Shown: one piece after another, positions 1 to 14,000 of the stretch
Numbering within the stretch: the stretch's first letter is position 1
How the letters are laid out: each line of letters opens with the position of its first letter
From: Prinia subflava
Taxonomy: Eukaryota > Chordata > Aves > Passeriformes > Cisticolidae
Assembly (NCBI RefSeq): GCF_021018805.1
Contig: NC_086250.1
Location: 67,653,322 to 67,717,321 of the forward strand
Direction: 5' to 3'
Length of the DNA stretch: 64,000 nt
Notes under the pieces: generated by a model
What the model saw: only the letters and a program-made list of their open reading frames with translations
Databases searched by the model: none
Told to the model about the DNA's origin: nothing
Made by a program: the position numbers and the translations under genes

Positions 1-3000
1 AGAATCAAGGGAATTTAAGTGTACAAAAAAAACCCCCAAAACCATAAAGAGGGATTAAACCTGGTAAGAAACTATGAAAAGTTTAGTATAAAAAAGAAAC
101 TATGAAAAGAAAGGATGGAGTCATCCTGTTCAGAGCAGCTCTGGGTTGGATGCTGTGCCTCAGGCAGACACAAACCTTGGGGCTGGAGGCAACCATGTGA
201 ATTATCAAGCCTCCCCTCCAGACTTTCTCAGTCTAAGATTCTGCCATGTGCTCCTGCAAAGGTGTCAGCGACACAAATGAATGAAGGCAATGTTGCACTT
301 GAGCAATATTTTAACACATGGCCGGCCAAGATTTAAAGGAGCAAACTGAACTGGGCAACCAAGGACCTCAAGTGAGTTTTCTGGGCATGGCAGCTGTGCA
401 AACAAGGGCTGACAAAAGAGTGCTTGATCTGCAGCAGAGCCTCAAACACAGACTGGCCCCCTTTGCTTCCTGTGGAGTCATTGCATGAGAGCATTGATAG
501 GGAATCATCGTTTTTCCCTGACTGCTACTGCTGAAACACAGAAACATCCACCTCCAAAGGGGCTGAAACACATCCACAACATGACTTGGAGTGACATTTG
601 GCCCTGCTCGCCAGTTCCCAGCATGTCAAATGGGCTGTGCTGCAGTGCTGGAGAGGTGATGAGTACATGGCATGGCACCCCAGTGATGCTAAAATCCTCC
701 CTTGCCACTGGCTAGCACAGAGACACCATGTCCTGCTCACTCCCACCAGAAGTGCACAAGCCCCCATAGGTCCAGATCTAGCTCTAATGGACAGTACTCA
801 CTCAGATGTTCGCCAAAAAAAAATCTAAAAATCAATATATTCCATGGGCTTTGGCTGGAAATTGCTTTTAAGAAGCAAGGGATTAAAATTTGGAAGTTGA
901 TGTACAATAAGGGAAATTAAATCCTTTAATGATTGAGCTTTCTGTACCTCTCTGCTGCCTCCTAACCATCCCAGAGGCCAAAGGGCTGGCATTAAACCTG
1001 CTGCGTGCTGCCATGGATCATTAATTAGAGGGCTCCACTCTGCACAGATAAAAGCAGAGAACCCAGATTTTGCTGTTGCTTTGGCTGCTGATCTACCATG
1101 AGAGCATCTGAAACAGCCCAGCTACAAACCACGATTGAATCACTTCCATTAATATCTATCATATTTAACACCAAAACCCAGGATCACTTAGAAGAATACT
1201 GTACAAAAACCTAGGGCAAACACAAGAGCTGCTTAAGTAGGGCAGGTGCCCCCCACAACAACTCTTTCCAAGTCAGTGCTACATTTGCAAGACGTGACAT
1301 TTAATGCTGCACCTCCACGAGCAGCACGTGTCACGGGTAAAATGCCACACGAAAGCACAAATAATTCTGCAAAAGCCAGAACTAACAAAGCGTGAGCCTG
1401 TAAGGATTCAAGGCTTTGAGTAACCAACTGTCTTTGAGAATCAATGCTCCATTATTCCCACATGTACCCTGGAGAGAGTTTTGCCAGCAGTATGAGGGTT
1501 GATGAATTCACCAGTTGGCAAAGGGAAATGTTTAAACCACAGTTTCTGCCATGGAGGGCACTGCAAACTTACCTCTGCTCAGCTGTCTTATTTGTTTGAA
1601 ATGAGTCAGTAATTTCAGCAGATAGTGGGATAGTCTCACACATGTTCACAGGGAGTGATCAGATCAGATTGCTTTCCACTTGAAAGGAAACTACCAAAAA
1701 ATCTTCATGATGGTTCAGAGGATGTGAGGATGGATGGGAACAAGGCAGCCTGAGCTCAAGGAGTGACTGTGGCAATTCTTTAAGAGGGGAGTGAGGGCAG
1801 AGTGGGATGGCAGGGAAGGAGACTGGTGGCTGTCCTGGAAATGGCTGGCTGGCTGCAGCACAGCTCTGCCCACCATTCCTGCTCCCAAAAAACATTCCAG
1901 TACTGATGCTGTGTGTGACCTGCACTGCCTTACCTCAGTTCTTGTAGAGGGGCTCAAAACTGACACCAGGACTGGAGGTGCAGCCTCACCAGAGCAGAGC
2001 ACAGGACAACCACAGCCCTGTTCCTGCTGGCCACACTGTTGCTGATGCTTGGGATATGAAAGGGAGGGAGGAGAGTGTGCTGCCTCACATCAGATGTGTC
2101 CTGTTGATTTCCAAGGGTCCAAATTGTAAGAGGCTACCAGATTGATGTCACCAAGTCAACCACCTTCCCCTGAAATGGGCACTCCTGGAGACAGCTTTAG
2201 AAGAAAGGTGGAAGGTTTAATGACCCTGACATTAATTTCTACTACTTCCTATACCCACAGTGTCCTCCCAGTGCAGCAAACAAGAACATGGTCCAGCAGT
2301 GGTGACAGCTTCTGTGGCTGCAGAGGGGGCTTTGGTCCCCACCATCTCAGGGCAGCAGTCTCCCCCTCTCTCACTCACAAACACACATGCAAATCATGTA
2401 AAACTTAGAGACACATCAGCTCAGACACAGAGCAGAGATGTTAACAAAACCAGGCAGATGTCAGCTGCTCAGCAAAGGTGGCTCTACAGAGTCTGCAAAT
2501 CCAAAATATCTGGTTTTTCTCTCCTACTACACTTAGATTGCCAACGTTTTTTGAAGTTATATCCTTAATTTGCCTATGGAAAGAGCTGGAGGAGGTTTAG
2601 TGGAGTCAATACTGAATATTCCCTTGCTTTAAAAATAAAAGAGAGCTCATTTTTATGAGCTGCAATTCAGAAATGGTGCCATGTCCCCATGCCAGACGGT
2701 ATTTTTCGACCTCCTCTGATCCCCTACCACAGTGATACCTTTTGTTCCCACCCACATCACACATCTTGCCTTGCTTGATCTAACAACTGGGCAAGGGACA
2801 GCTAAATCCAGCTCAAAGCCAGATGGTTCAGTGCCCATATGCTGAATGCCTGGCCAAATTAGTTAAATCTCTGTGGCTGGAAGGACAAGGAGTTGAACTT
2901 TGGGGTCACGTGGGGGTTTTGAAACACAGACTGCTCACAACACAGGAAAGAAATTAATGTCTTCATTAATATTTTTAAGATTTCTATGCTTCTGTCAGGT

Positions 3001-6000
3001 TAATTTGGTATGCTTTGGGAAACCAGCTAAAAACATTGGAGAGAGGAGAAAGACCTTGGATGCCCTAGAGGATGGTACACAAAGTAAACATGGAGGGATG
3101 AGTCACATCATAACCTTTCCTCAGCTGTGACTGAAGAGGAGACTGTGACAAAAAGTTCCAGTGCTGGTAGCAAGCAGCATGTGGCTCAGAGCAGGTGTCT
3201 GAAGGAATTAGGAAGAGTCAAAATTCAGGGAAGCCCACCAAAAAACCTACTTCTATTAGCTTTAGAAGAAAGTGATGATTTTAAAATTAACATTGTTTCC
3301 AGTTTAGTTTTTTTGGACTTCATGTAATATTCTGTATGCAAAGCAATGGGCCAGGATGGGATTTGTCCTGATCCAGTGTCCTAGCAGGATGCTGAGTGAT
3401 TCTGCTGCCAGTGCAGCTGCCACCTCTGGGGCCCACACGGAGGAGAAAGGACAGGGAGGTGTTAGGACACCTTGTCTCATGATTATACAACTCAGCCTCT
3501 TTCCATTTCATTTTCCAGATCCTACCCATCACCTCTATAACCTCCTGTTACTCATGATTGAAGACTCAGAAATATTTCCATCCATTTCAATGGCCTTTTT
3601 TCCCTAGCACTGCATGTCCTCTGTAGCAAATCCCAGCCTTATGTACCACATGCATAAAAGGTTCTCATGAGCTCTCACGGTGATAAAATCACGCTGCAGA
3701 CATTCCACAGGTGGAAACCTGAGCTGTGCAGTTAATCAGCTGTAGCACTACCTGGCTGTGACAAAACCTACCCACATAAACCTTGAAATTTCTGATGCCT
3801 GCCCTGTCTCACGTTATCCTTCCTAGTGAGGTCACAACAGAGCTCAGACAAAGCTGAACATTTTCAGCACAGATTCATGGGTTTTCACCAAGCACTGGTG
3901 GAACTTTATAACCCCCCACAAACATAACAAATTAATTTGGGTACTTTGAGAATAACCATGAGTGATTCCTGGATCACACACCTGGATTTAGGTGCTGACC
4001 TTGTGCTCACTTGTCTCAAGCACTTTCAGGGGAACGCTGCTCAGCAGCTGTTCAAGGGAAGGAAATTCAATTTCTGGGTCTTCTGTTATTAAAACTTGCA
4101 ACTCTAGTGTAAAGACTAGGTCCAAAAAACCTTCTGGAATGATTGTGTTCTGGCTGCTCATTCAAAAACAGGAACATCCCCGTGCCAATGCCATTTCAGG
4201 AATATCCCTGACTCCCACAAGAAGAAGACCAAACTGTGAGAATGAAGGTTTCCAGTCGGGGGATCCCAACTGGCAGCGATCAAAAAGGCTTGCAAAACTT
4301 GGACAGAAACCTCCAGGCTGTTTAATGTGAAACACATCAAAACAAATATTAATGATCAATTAATCATTAAAGGTGAAAAAGATAAGAGCAGTGTCTGCAA
4401 TGACTTATCTCAGACAAAACCAGTGTACCTTTAGTTCTTGGCAGCAGCAATGTTTTCCTGTGTGGGGGACTGTGGATTTACATGTGCAGCCAGCAATTAG
4501 GGATGATTCCCACTCCCTTGCCTGGGAGACTGAGGAGCCATGTGTGAGGGGTGAGCAGCTCCTGGGCTGAGATGGGTTCCTCTGGAGGTTTCACGAACAT
4601 AAAAGCAGGATCTGGAAGAGTGACACTCTTGGAAGGGTGATCTGGCTGCAGTCAGAGCAACTATCTCTGTACATCACCTCACAAAGTGAGATCTTATTCG
4701 TTTCCAGTGAATGAAGAGCTGGGTGAGTGGTGTAACAGTGTGTGGCCTCCTGGCTCTCAGGTGAGTGCACACACCCCCAGCTCTAGCTGAAACCTGGCAG
4801 CAGACACTCCACCTCTGAAAAGAAAGCCCTGCCATCCGTGAAATACCCATTTGAAACAGACACAGGGATGGTGTTGTCTGTTGTTATCTCCTTTGCTGGT
4901 TTGAATACACACTAATGAAGGGTGAATGCTAAAACACCTGCACAGGTAGGTTACACAGACGCGTGGAAAAATGCCTTTTCAGACAAGCACAGAGTTGACA
5001 GACATAACAAAGCCAGGTATTTCATTCCACCATATGGGGAACAAATGTAGCTGTTACCCAGATGTGACAGAGCTGGGACTCCCAGCTGGGACTTTTACAG
5101 CTTCTTTATCTCTTGGGTTACCCTAGAAGCTAATGCATATGGGTGAGGTGGAGCTGAACTGCTGATAAGGACAAGTAACAGCACAAAGGCAGAGATGGTT
5201 TATGTACTCAGAAAACACTGATGTAACCAAAAAGACACTGTCTCACAGCAGGAAGCAGGGCTATGCTCTACAGTCACATCCAAAGAGGTTTATGCCTCAA
5301 AACCACATTTTCTCCACAAGAGAAGCAGAAAAGAAAATGGGCAACCAAGCACAAATGACACCCTGAACATAAATTTCTTGTCCCCCAACGAAGCTGAGTC
5401 GTCCTCTGCATGCTCATCTCTGCTGATTGTTGCTGGGCAGCCTGGAAAACCACAAGCTTTGACTGAGCCTCAGACGGAGTGTGCATGTAACAAATTGAAG
5501 CAAATTACATTTCCTCAGTGCCATGCCAGTGGCCAACAGTGTCACCCTTGCCCAGCTGCAGGTGTCTCCTGCAGGGAGGAACAGCAAATGCTCTCCAAAA
5601 TGGGTGGAGACCCTCTGTGTGCAGGGGGTACAGTAATAACCACTTTGCTTCTCCTAGCAGGTGTGGGTTTGAGTTCAGATGTGTCCCAATGTGTTTGTGT
5701 CACTGTGCATGGGTGGTGCTTGCCTGCACCCTGCCCGCCTGGCTGGCCCCAGGGAGCAGGGGAGCCTGGCAGACCGGGATGCAGGAGCACAGCTCTCCTG
5801 GGGCTCCTGGGCAATCCTCAGCTGGCATCCAGGCAGTGGCTCTGACTCAAGTTCTCAGTCTGCCAGGACAGAGACATGACAAACTCATCAGCAGCAAGCT
5901 GTCAGAAAAACCCCCTCCTTCCCACCAGGCTACTGGGAAGCCAATTTATTTTCTTTATCGAGACAGAAGTATAAGTAAGAGGGCTAGGCAGGTTTCATCA

Positions 6001-9000
6001 TCCCTGTACCAGGACACTCCTACACAGAAGGCTGCTCCCCCAGTCGCCTGTGGGAAGTGCCAACAGCCCTGGGGTGAGTCACAGGCACCCATGAAAGTGC
6101 CATGAAAGTGGGAAAGCTGTGCACAGTGGGGGATTGATCCTGCAGGACAGACCTTGCCACTCCATGTTCATTATGAGTTCCTGTCCTCAATCACAGCGTG
6201 GAAAAGCAAACTCAAGGGCAGATCCACTTCTCCTGGCACTTGTGTGGGAGCAGTGGGATGCCTGGGAGTCCCAGCACTGCTCCCTGCACAGGACAGAGGA
6301 GAACACAGCCCCAGCCCTCCAGAGCTGAACCTGCCACTTCAGAGCCGGAGTGAAATCTACTGATGGTCAAGCCTGGTTTACTTTCAATCTTCCCAGATCC
6401 TAGGGACAAAAAAAAAAAGTCTTCTACTTCCATTTCTATTTGGTTTGCTTTGCATGTGGTCTTCAGGAAAGAAGCAGAGGGAGAGAACAGGAAAAAAACC
6501 CTTTCAGCAATGGGCAGAATTAATAACGGAACAACTCAGCTGGGCCAAATTTTGGAATCTTCAATAAGGCAGGACTGCTGGGGGTCTCAGTTGGCTGGAT
6601 TCCTGTCTTGGCAGCATCACCATAGAGTCTAAAGTAGACTTGAGTGCAATACATCAAGTGGCAGAAAAGTCATTTAACCAGAACAATATAATTAGCAGAA
6701 ATCCTTGATAATAAGGATGCTTTTTGCTTGTGTATAACAGCTAATTGGTTTTTAACCAGGTGAGAATAAGTTTGAGAAGCTTAATCTCCCCAGTTTTACA
6801 AAGGATATCATAAAGGGGTTCTAATTAAAAATTAAATCATGAAGTTCATTTATTCCTGCTACATGTATCAGAGTGGAGAATAGGGACCCCATGTATAGGT
6901 TTCTATTTTTAGGAGAGAGAAACCTGGATTCACAGATGTCCCCAGAGCGCCTTTGAAAAGGTAACAGAGGAGTTTAAATCAAAAGCCAGCTCTATACTTG
7001 CAGCCACTTGCCCAGAAAAGAGGAATATAAGCTGCACTTTTTCTTCTTGCATGGAAGTATAATTTTTAAAAACATTCACTTAGTAGCCAAGGACTGGACT
7101 TCTAAAGATTATTAGGTACCATATGATGCAAGTAACTTCCTACAGTAACTAAGCATCAAAGTGCTTTCAAACTTCCTCCTGGGTATCTTCAGACAGCTGA
7201 ACATATTAAAAATATATATCTAAAAGATTTTTAAGTGTGATACAGGCACTGAAGGGCTAGAAGACTGGAATCTTTCCATGGTTTTAAATCCCTAATAACC
7301 ACTGCAGAAAGAATTTATGTTTTTTAAATATGTCACTGTGGCACTGTCCTGCAACAGAGCTTAGAGGTTAACAACACCAATATTTCAGACAGCAACAAGC
7401 ACAATATTAATGTCATAAGCAGCAATTAGTGTTAAAAGACAGCAAATCCTTCATGTAAAATAAATGCATGTCTAGCTGTGGGAACAGTAGGGCTAAAGAG
7501 CAATACTGCAATGACATATGGTTATTTTTCCATTATTCTAGCTAGGTTTTACTACTACCCACTGAATTTTTGCAAGCATGATAAAGCAGAAATGGGAATA
7601 AAAATACTTTGGAAGAAGGAGTTAATAAATGTACTTCAAAGGACATCGATAGCAAAATTTCTCTTTGTCAATTCCTTGTTTTCATTCATGTCATTAAGAA
7701 GGAATCAGTATGAAAAAGTGGGTTGTTTCATGGCATTCAAGAAAATGTTTTCTAACCAACTGGCTTATAAACTCCAGTTCTATAGATTTCTAATATTTTA
7801 TGCAGCCAAGTCACACATACAAGTCACACGTGGTGACTCATTTTTTCCTAAGCAATACATCTAATTAATTCAAGGTATTTAGAATGAAAGGTAGCTATTA
7901 AGATGAAGACTAAAATAAATGGTACTAAACGCAGCTTTAGTGATGACGGACACAGGGCACTCTGCTAACATCCCTTTCTCTGCTGTGCTAAAAGCTGTGG
8001 TGCTCCCCATGAACAAAGCTGAATTAATAAATGAAAGCTGTATCCTGCTTAAAGAGCGTCAGCTATAGAGCTTATCAGGATGATGCTGGATGGCCCCTAG
8101 GACATCAAATACATTTTGTTTCACAGTTTTGGTCTGGGTGGAGCATGTGTCAGGGGAGAAGGTATTCTCCTGCTCAGCCTTTGAGGCGACTCAATGCCTG
8201 GCTCCTCCCAGAAAAAAGAGTTACAAAACAAGGGGTGTGATTTTATAGCATTCAATCCTGCCTATTGTCTGCCTAATTGGAGTGATGCATTCACTTATGA
8301 TACATCATGAAACAATCATCACCCCTTCCTTTTTCATCATTACCTCAGCTTTATGTGGCATCAATAAATCCAATGCCTTGTCACAAATTGCAAGCGTATC
8401 AGTGCCTCATAGATGCTGAGCACAACAAGTGGAAAATGCTGGGAAAGTAGTTGGTGATGTGATTAGCATCACAAACTGATGAGGTTAGAAGTTCATTTCT
8501 AGATGAATGTACACATTCTCACGGGTCTTATCATCTGCAATCTGGTGATCTCTCAAGAGCTGGATTTGGAATAAAATTTACAGAATGCCTCAATTCCAAA
8601 TGCAACACGAATGCGGGCACAGATGTTCCTATACAATTCCTAATTTGTGCTTTAGCTTAAAACCTAGAATTGCACAGGTCCTTGTCAATTATGTGTCTTC
8701 TCATGTGTCACACTCTCCTGCACAGTGCCCCTTGAAGTTCAAATCCAAATTGCATCAGAGTACCAACCAGACCAGCATCCTGTCCCGGGCTTTTTGCCCT
8801 GTTTTATTGATCTATCCATCTAGTTATACTTCAACTTGTGAATTACTGCATTATCAGGTTACTCTGTGTTCTGGTGGGATTTTAAAATAACAACCTATTT
8901 GATGCAAATAATTATTTCCTCCACCCAGGAGGGCATTTGTGTGCTCTCAATAGGATGGTAAGAGGGAGGAAGCCACCTGCTGAGTTAATGCTGTGGCTCT

Positions 9001-11013
9001 GAGTTTCCATTAACCTTCTAACTTCACCCATTTTTCATTATGAAATCATGAACTTCAAACCAAGCACACAGAAAAATGTACATTTCTCCCCACTCACATA
9101 GCTCTGAAGTAAGACTGGAAACGCAGTTTTCACACTTCAAAAAAATCCACCTTTGACCTAGGACTGAAAGCCAAAGTTGGCAAAGCCAGTGGAATTTGTT
9201 TAAGAAGTTTTGAGGATTTCCAAGGGGGTTGCAGTTAGCTTGGAAACATGCTCAGGCTGGCACCAGCTACCAGCAAACACTGTGAAAAATGATTTGGAAG
9301 TGCTTAGGGGAAAACAAACACGAATCCATATGCCCAAAATACATTTGGGCTTCAATGTGTGGCTTCATGCCAACTAATGGGCACACTGAGAGGTGCAAAC
9401 ACTGCCAAGAAATCAGCCAGAAACCTCCAGAGACACCAGACACCAAGGAATGTCTCCCTGACACCTTATTTATCTTTCTGAACGGCATAACCAGGTAGAA
9501 CCAGTCATTTGGAATGGGCAGGAAGGTGTCAGTCCTTACTCCAAGGACACACACTTGCAGATATTTAGAGGATTAAATAACCAAACCTCCTGTCTTTATT
9601 CACACCTGAGCTGGTCCACACAATGCTGGTGTGAGACCTCTGAGCTGGTTCTGGTGACACCATAAGGAACAAGCCAAGCAGCCTCCCCAGAGGGCAGACA
9701 GGTTTCAGTGGCCTCAAACCAGGCCTACAATACCAACAAAGTCACACTGTTGCAATCCAATGTACAAAATCTGAGCAGTTAATGTTGCATCAGTCATGCA
9801 TGTGCTCAGTTCACACACAACTCACTGTTGTTTTGATTAATAGACTGTTGAACTATGCTTTGCAAACTCCACACCAGACACAGGTGGGGCAGGAGAGCCT
9901 CTGTTCCTAAAGTGTCATTTTGCCTTTGACAGACATGAACACACTTCTGAGTAGATAACCAGAGTTGTCAAACCTCACAGCACTTAATCACGCAGTGTGA
10001 ACAGTTAAAACACTTAATCTCACCTTAGTCTGTTACTCAGTGTCTCCTGCTTTGTCTGCATTTCTGGTTTGGTTTCTATGTCTTATTTTCTCCTCTGCTT
10101 TGAGCTGCTTCCCCCCTGCCCAAATCCATTTACTCTTTGTCAGAAGCCCACCTGAAGGTGGAAAGCTCTTTTCCTCCCTGTGGCAGCTCTCTCACAGGGA
10201 CAATCCTCTCTGTGGCTGCTGCTTGCACCAGCCATGCCGTGTGGTGACAACGGGTCACAGTTCAGAAGACCTCTGTTTCCATTTGTGCATTTTCTGAGAC
10301 CCTGCTCAGGGGAGCAATCAGGAGTAAAATAAAGAGAAAGGAAGAGTCACAAACATGCAGTTTCAGTTACTGCAATCTCTTCCTCTCTGGCCTTTTTCAT
10401 CCCCTCACACTGCTGCAAAGCACATTTCCTAGTCTATGTTTTTGACTGGGCACATTTGTGCACTATTCATTGCCTATTCTCTGGTCATGATACTTTCATT
10501 TGTGTTTTTGAGGACCTTCTTAGCCTATTCCCATCTTATCTACTGCTCCTCCTGACCCTTGACTCCTGCACTGGTGTCACAAGGGAGGGACACCAGCAGG
10601 CTCTGTAGCCTGGTGCCAGGCAGCAAAGCTGCCAAGCTATGGGACCTGTGAGCTGCCAGGATCCAAAAGAAAGGGAAGCCCCTCTCAGCTGGGTACCCAC
10701 CTCCTGCAAGGCCAGCAGGGCTCCTGGGGGAGCAGAGGTGCTGAGGTACTGCCCAGAGGCAGATCTCTGAGCTCCAGCACTGCCTTGGCCTATTTCTGTG
10801 CCTATCTCCATCCAACATTTTGACTTTCTGGAGGGCTGCTCCCAAGCTCCCAGCTCCCTCTGCAGATCACTTCCTCAGCCCTTGGAACACATGAAGGCAA
10901 TCTGCATCCTAACCTGGCTCTCAGGGTTTCCTTTTCCTTCCAAATAACAATTCCACAATTTGAAGGTGGGACTTGGCCAAAGAGCTCTGCAGATAAACAA
11001 CTTCCATCTCTCT

Positions 11014-11014
<1 letters not shown>
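1..11014. other. Intronic stretch with no recognised element
   Basis: Ordinary AT-rich intronic sequence. The 5378-6105 part is slightly richer in GC and keeps two overlapping long open frames on the plus strand (155 and 195 codons), but their translations are rich in Cys, Pro, Ser and Gln, carry no domain I know, and have no splice or promoter context. 6640-8000 is more AT-rich. No repeat family was recognised in this stretch. Confidence 0.5.

Positions 11015-11063
<49 letters not shown>
11015..11063. repeat. Long poly-T tract
   Basis: About 49 bases of T with a single C, continuing from a TCTCTC lead-in. On the CAMK1D sense strand it is poly-A. It creates a false lysine-rich frame on the minus strand. 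Confidence 0.95.
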
Positions 11064-11065
<2 letters not shown>

Positions 11066-14000
11066 CAAAATAGCTGTCCTCTTGGGAGGAAGAACACAGA
11101 TGCCTAATGGCCCAAAGGAATTCAGCTTCAGTTGATTAAAGTAAAAGTGGCCCTTGAAAGTGGAAAATTCACCCAGGGAGGAGACTTCAACCTGAAAAGG
11201 AGCTGAGACCTCTCTCAGCACCCACTGAGAGGGATTTGCCAGCTGGGAACAGGGCCTAAGCAGAGCAACCTGAGGATGTGCTGACACGGCAGACCAAGAG
11301 CACAGCTCCTTTTGAAAACCTCCCCATCCCTGCAGAAACCCCAAGGAAGGAATCTGTCCCTCAAGAGAAATCTGTCAGCTGCCTCCCAGGATGAATCCAT
11401 CCCCTGTGCAAGCTCCTTCCTGGTGTAGACTTCATCTGGGTACAGGTCTGCTGAGGATGTCACCCATGAAAAGCATTTCTAAAGATGGTCAGAAAAAAGC
11501 TAGAACATAACTCTCCATCAAATACTGCTAACCTCTTCCAGGACCAAAACATCTCCTTGTTTGCCCAGGTTGACCACAAAAATACTAAAAAGAGCTTTCA
11601 AACAGAGAAATCTAAAATTAGCTACCAAACTTCAAGCAGCTATGAGCATGACCTGTGTTTTATAACCCCAAAAGCAAAGTGATTAAGGCCTCTGTTGGAT
11701 TTGCCAGAAAGTGGCAATTCCTCATCCAGTTGGTGCATTACTCAGACACTGTGGTGATGGTTTGCAGTGTGAAACAAGACAGATATGAGCACACCCTCTC
11801 TGCTCACTGCAAGCCCTTGACTACATTAATCCTCCATTCCAAACAGGATTTACTTTTCATCATTTTATAAACAGGCTGAGTGGTGCTGAGGATGAAATGT
11901 CCGTCCACAGCAGGGAGTGAGGCCAGCAGCTGAAATCAAGAGGCCACTTTACTCCCTGAGCTTCAAATCTTGGTCCAGAATTGATGAAGAAGGGTCTATT
12001 TCCCTGTCCTCAGCATGACCATCTGCTCCCATCTCAAGAAATCTCACTTACAGCCTGACTTCTTTGGTCAAATACTCATGGATTTCTAACACAGAAACCT
12101 ATGATGTCCCGGTGAAGGCCCTTGAAATGGGGACTGTTACACGTTTTACAATATCAATGCATTTTTTTAAGACTAAAGCGTATTTTAAATAATTTCTAAG
12201 ATTCAGTATGATTTAAGTACGCTGTTAGATAAAGAGGATCCCTCCCATGTGTAGTGCCAATGGTGACACCATCTTTCATCCAATGAAAAACCAAGCAATG
12301 TCCTTCTCTGCAGGGATCCATGGCTCACATAAACCTGATAAGATGGCTATTTTAAGACATTTTAACAGAAAATATGCCTTTACTTCTCAAAATCATAAGC
12401 TTCCAGATCCTCTGGCTGATCCACATAAAAAACCTTAAGAATCCCACTGGCACTGTTTTCAAGCTGCTCAATCTTATTACTGATCACATCCAGTTAAGAT
12501 TTTATTTCAGAAACAACCTTGAAGTAAAAAAACCCTAAACAAATGTAAAACTACTGCAACCAGGAAGAGATTTAGAGCCTGATTCGCCAAAGTATTCTAT
12601 CAGGTAATTTAAAAAGAAGGTGATATACTACTTCCTTGTGGTAGCATTTATTATTTGTTTAACTAAAGGTCAGCAAAAATAACAAAAAATCTGTTGTCTC
12701 AGTGACTACAAAGGCAGATTTCAGGCCTGGGAATCTGCTCCACTTTAGAAGAAATAAATTCATGTCAACAACCAGCATATTTTGCCAAACACTTCTTTCA
12801 CTTGTCCCACCTCTCTCTGGGCTGAAGGCTGTTGGCTAAACCCTCCTGCCCCATTGCTCCAGCGTGCAGATTCCTTGTTTTTGTGACACTTTCACACAAA
12901 TGGTCTTCCACTTCTGGCACCTCTCAGCCTTTTTTTTTTTTTTTTTTCTGTAGACACTGAATGTAGGAAACTCTACTTATTTTTCAACAGCTCTGTGGCA
13001 AGCAAGAGAACAGGCTGAAACCTGGAGCTCACCCACCTTGAAAACCTTCCTCCCACCACCTGCTACTAATGGAGATTCCTTAACAGCATCATTCCCCAAC
13101 TATTCTGTTCTCTCCCCAAAACCAGGGTTATCAGATCTATAGCAGCCCCCTTGGTTCTCCTTTTAATTTTGAGAAACCTTAGCTTTGCCAGTCTACTGAG
13201 AGCTGAGGAAATGTGTGTTTCTCCACCAAGCACCCCCTCTACTCCCTGTTTATTCGAGGATATTTTCTCCCATAGTGCCTTCTCTTGGCCATTGTTTCAT
13301 GGTCTAATTACTTCCCTTCTGAGAACTTAATTTAATTTATCTCCTTGGAGTCAGGCAGGATCATATCAAATATGTAAACTCAGCTGGGCATGACATTCAT
13401 ACAAACAATGGCTCCGCCTGCACACAATTCCTGCCTATCATGAGCAATCCCACTCAGAAAAGGGAATGAGCATTTGTGAAAGTCACCATTTATTGCCATT
13501 ATTGCAGCAATCTTGTACTGTGCAAACTCAAGCTACTGCTAGCCAAAGCATGCTACAGTTTCCTCTGAGGAAACAAAAATATTTTTGGATGAAGAATAAA
13601 TAATCAGCTTGGAAAGCCCTGAACAAAGAAGCCTCTGACTGAATTCTAATGGAAGGAAATTGTTTAAACAAGTGTTTGTTTTCTGAAATGTTAACACGTT
13701 TCTGGTGGTGATCTGTACTGATCCATACAGTGAAATACAGTTAAAAATGGCTTTTTTCCCTCACCTTCTCTGCCCTTTATATTCCTGTGCTCTTTGCTGA
13801 GTATCTGTCTAGGTTAGTGCCTCAAGTGTTGTTACTTCTGGCCCATTCCTGGATGTGTTGCCAGGATGTTGTGGCTGCAGTCAGTGGTAACATTCCACAT
13901 GCTTTGTTAAAACATGGAAGAAGCAATCAGATGACATGGACTTAAAACAAAATCTTTATTCTCTTTCTGTTACTAATATAGATTGTGGAGATCTTGCATA

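Noticed and set aside
5518..6105. 195-codon plus-strand frame, the longest in the window
   Set aside because: Length is within chance for a 64-kb window with a locally GC-rich patch; no domain, no splice context, and it overlaps another long frame.
7478..7864. 128-codon frame in AT-rich DNA
   Set aside because: Unusual for AT-rich sequence but no known domain, and about one such frame is expected by chance in this much sequence.
8455..8480. GTGAT...ATCAC inverted repeat
   Set aside because: Five-base arms are expected by chance.
10802..11344. 180-codon minus-strand frame with a lysine run
   Set aside because: It is kept open by the poly-T tract at 11015-11063; the rest has no recognisable domain.
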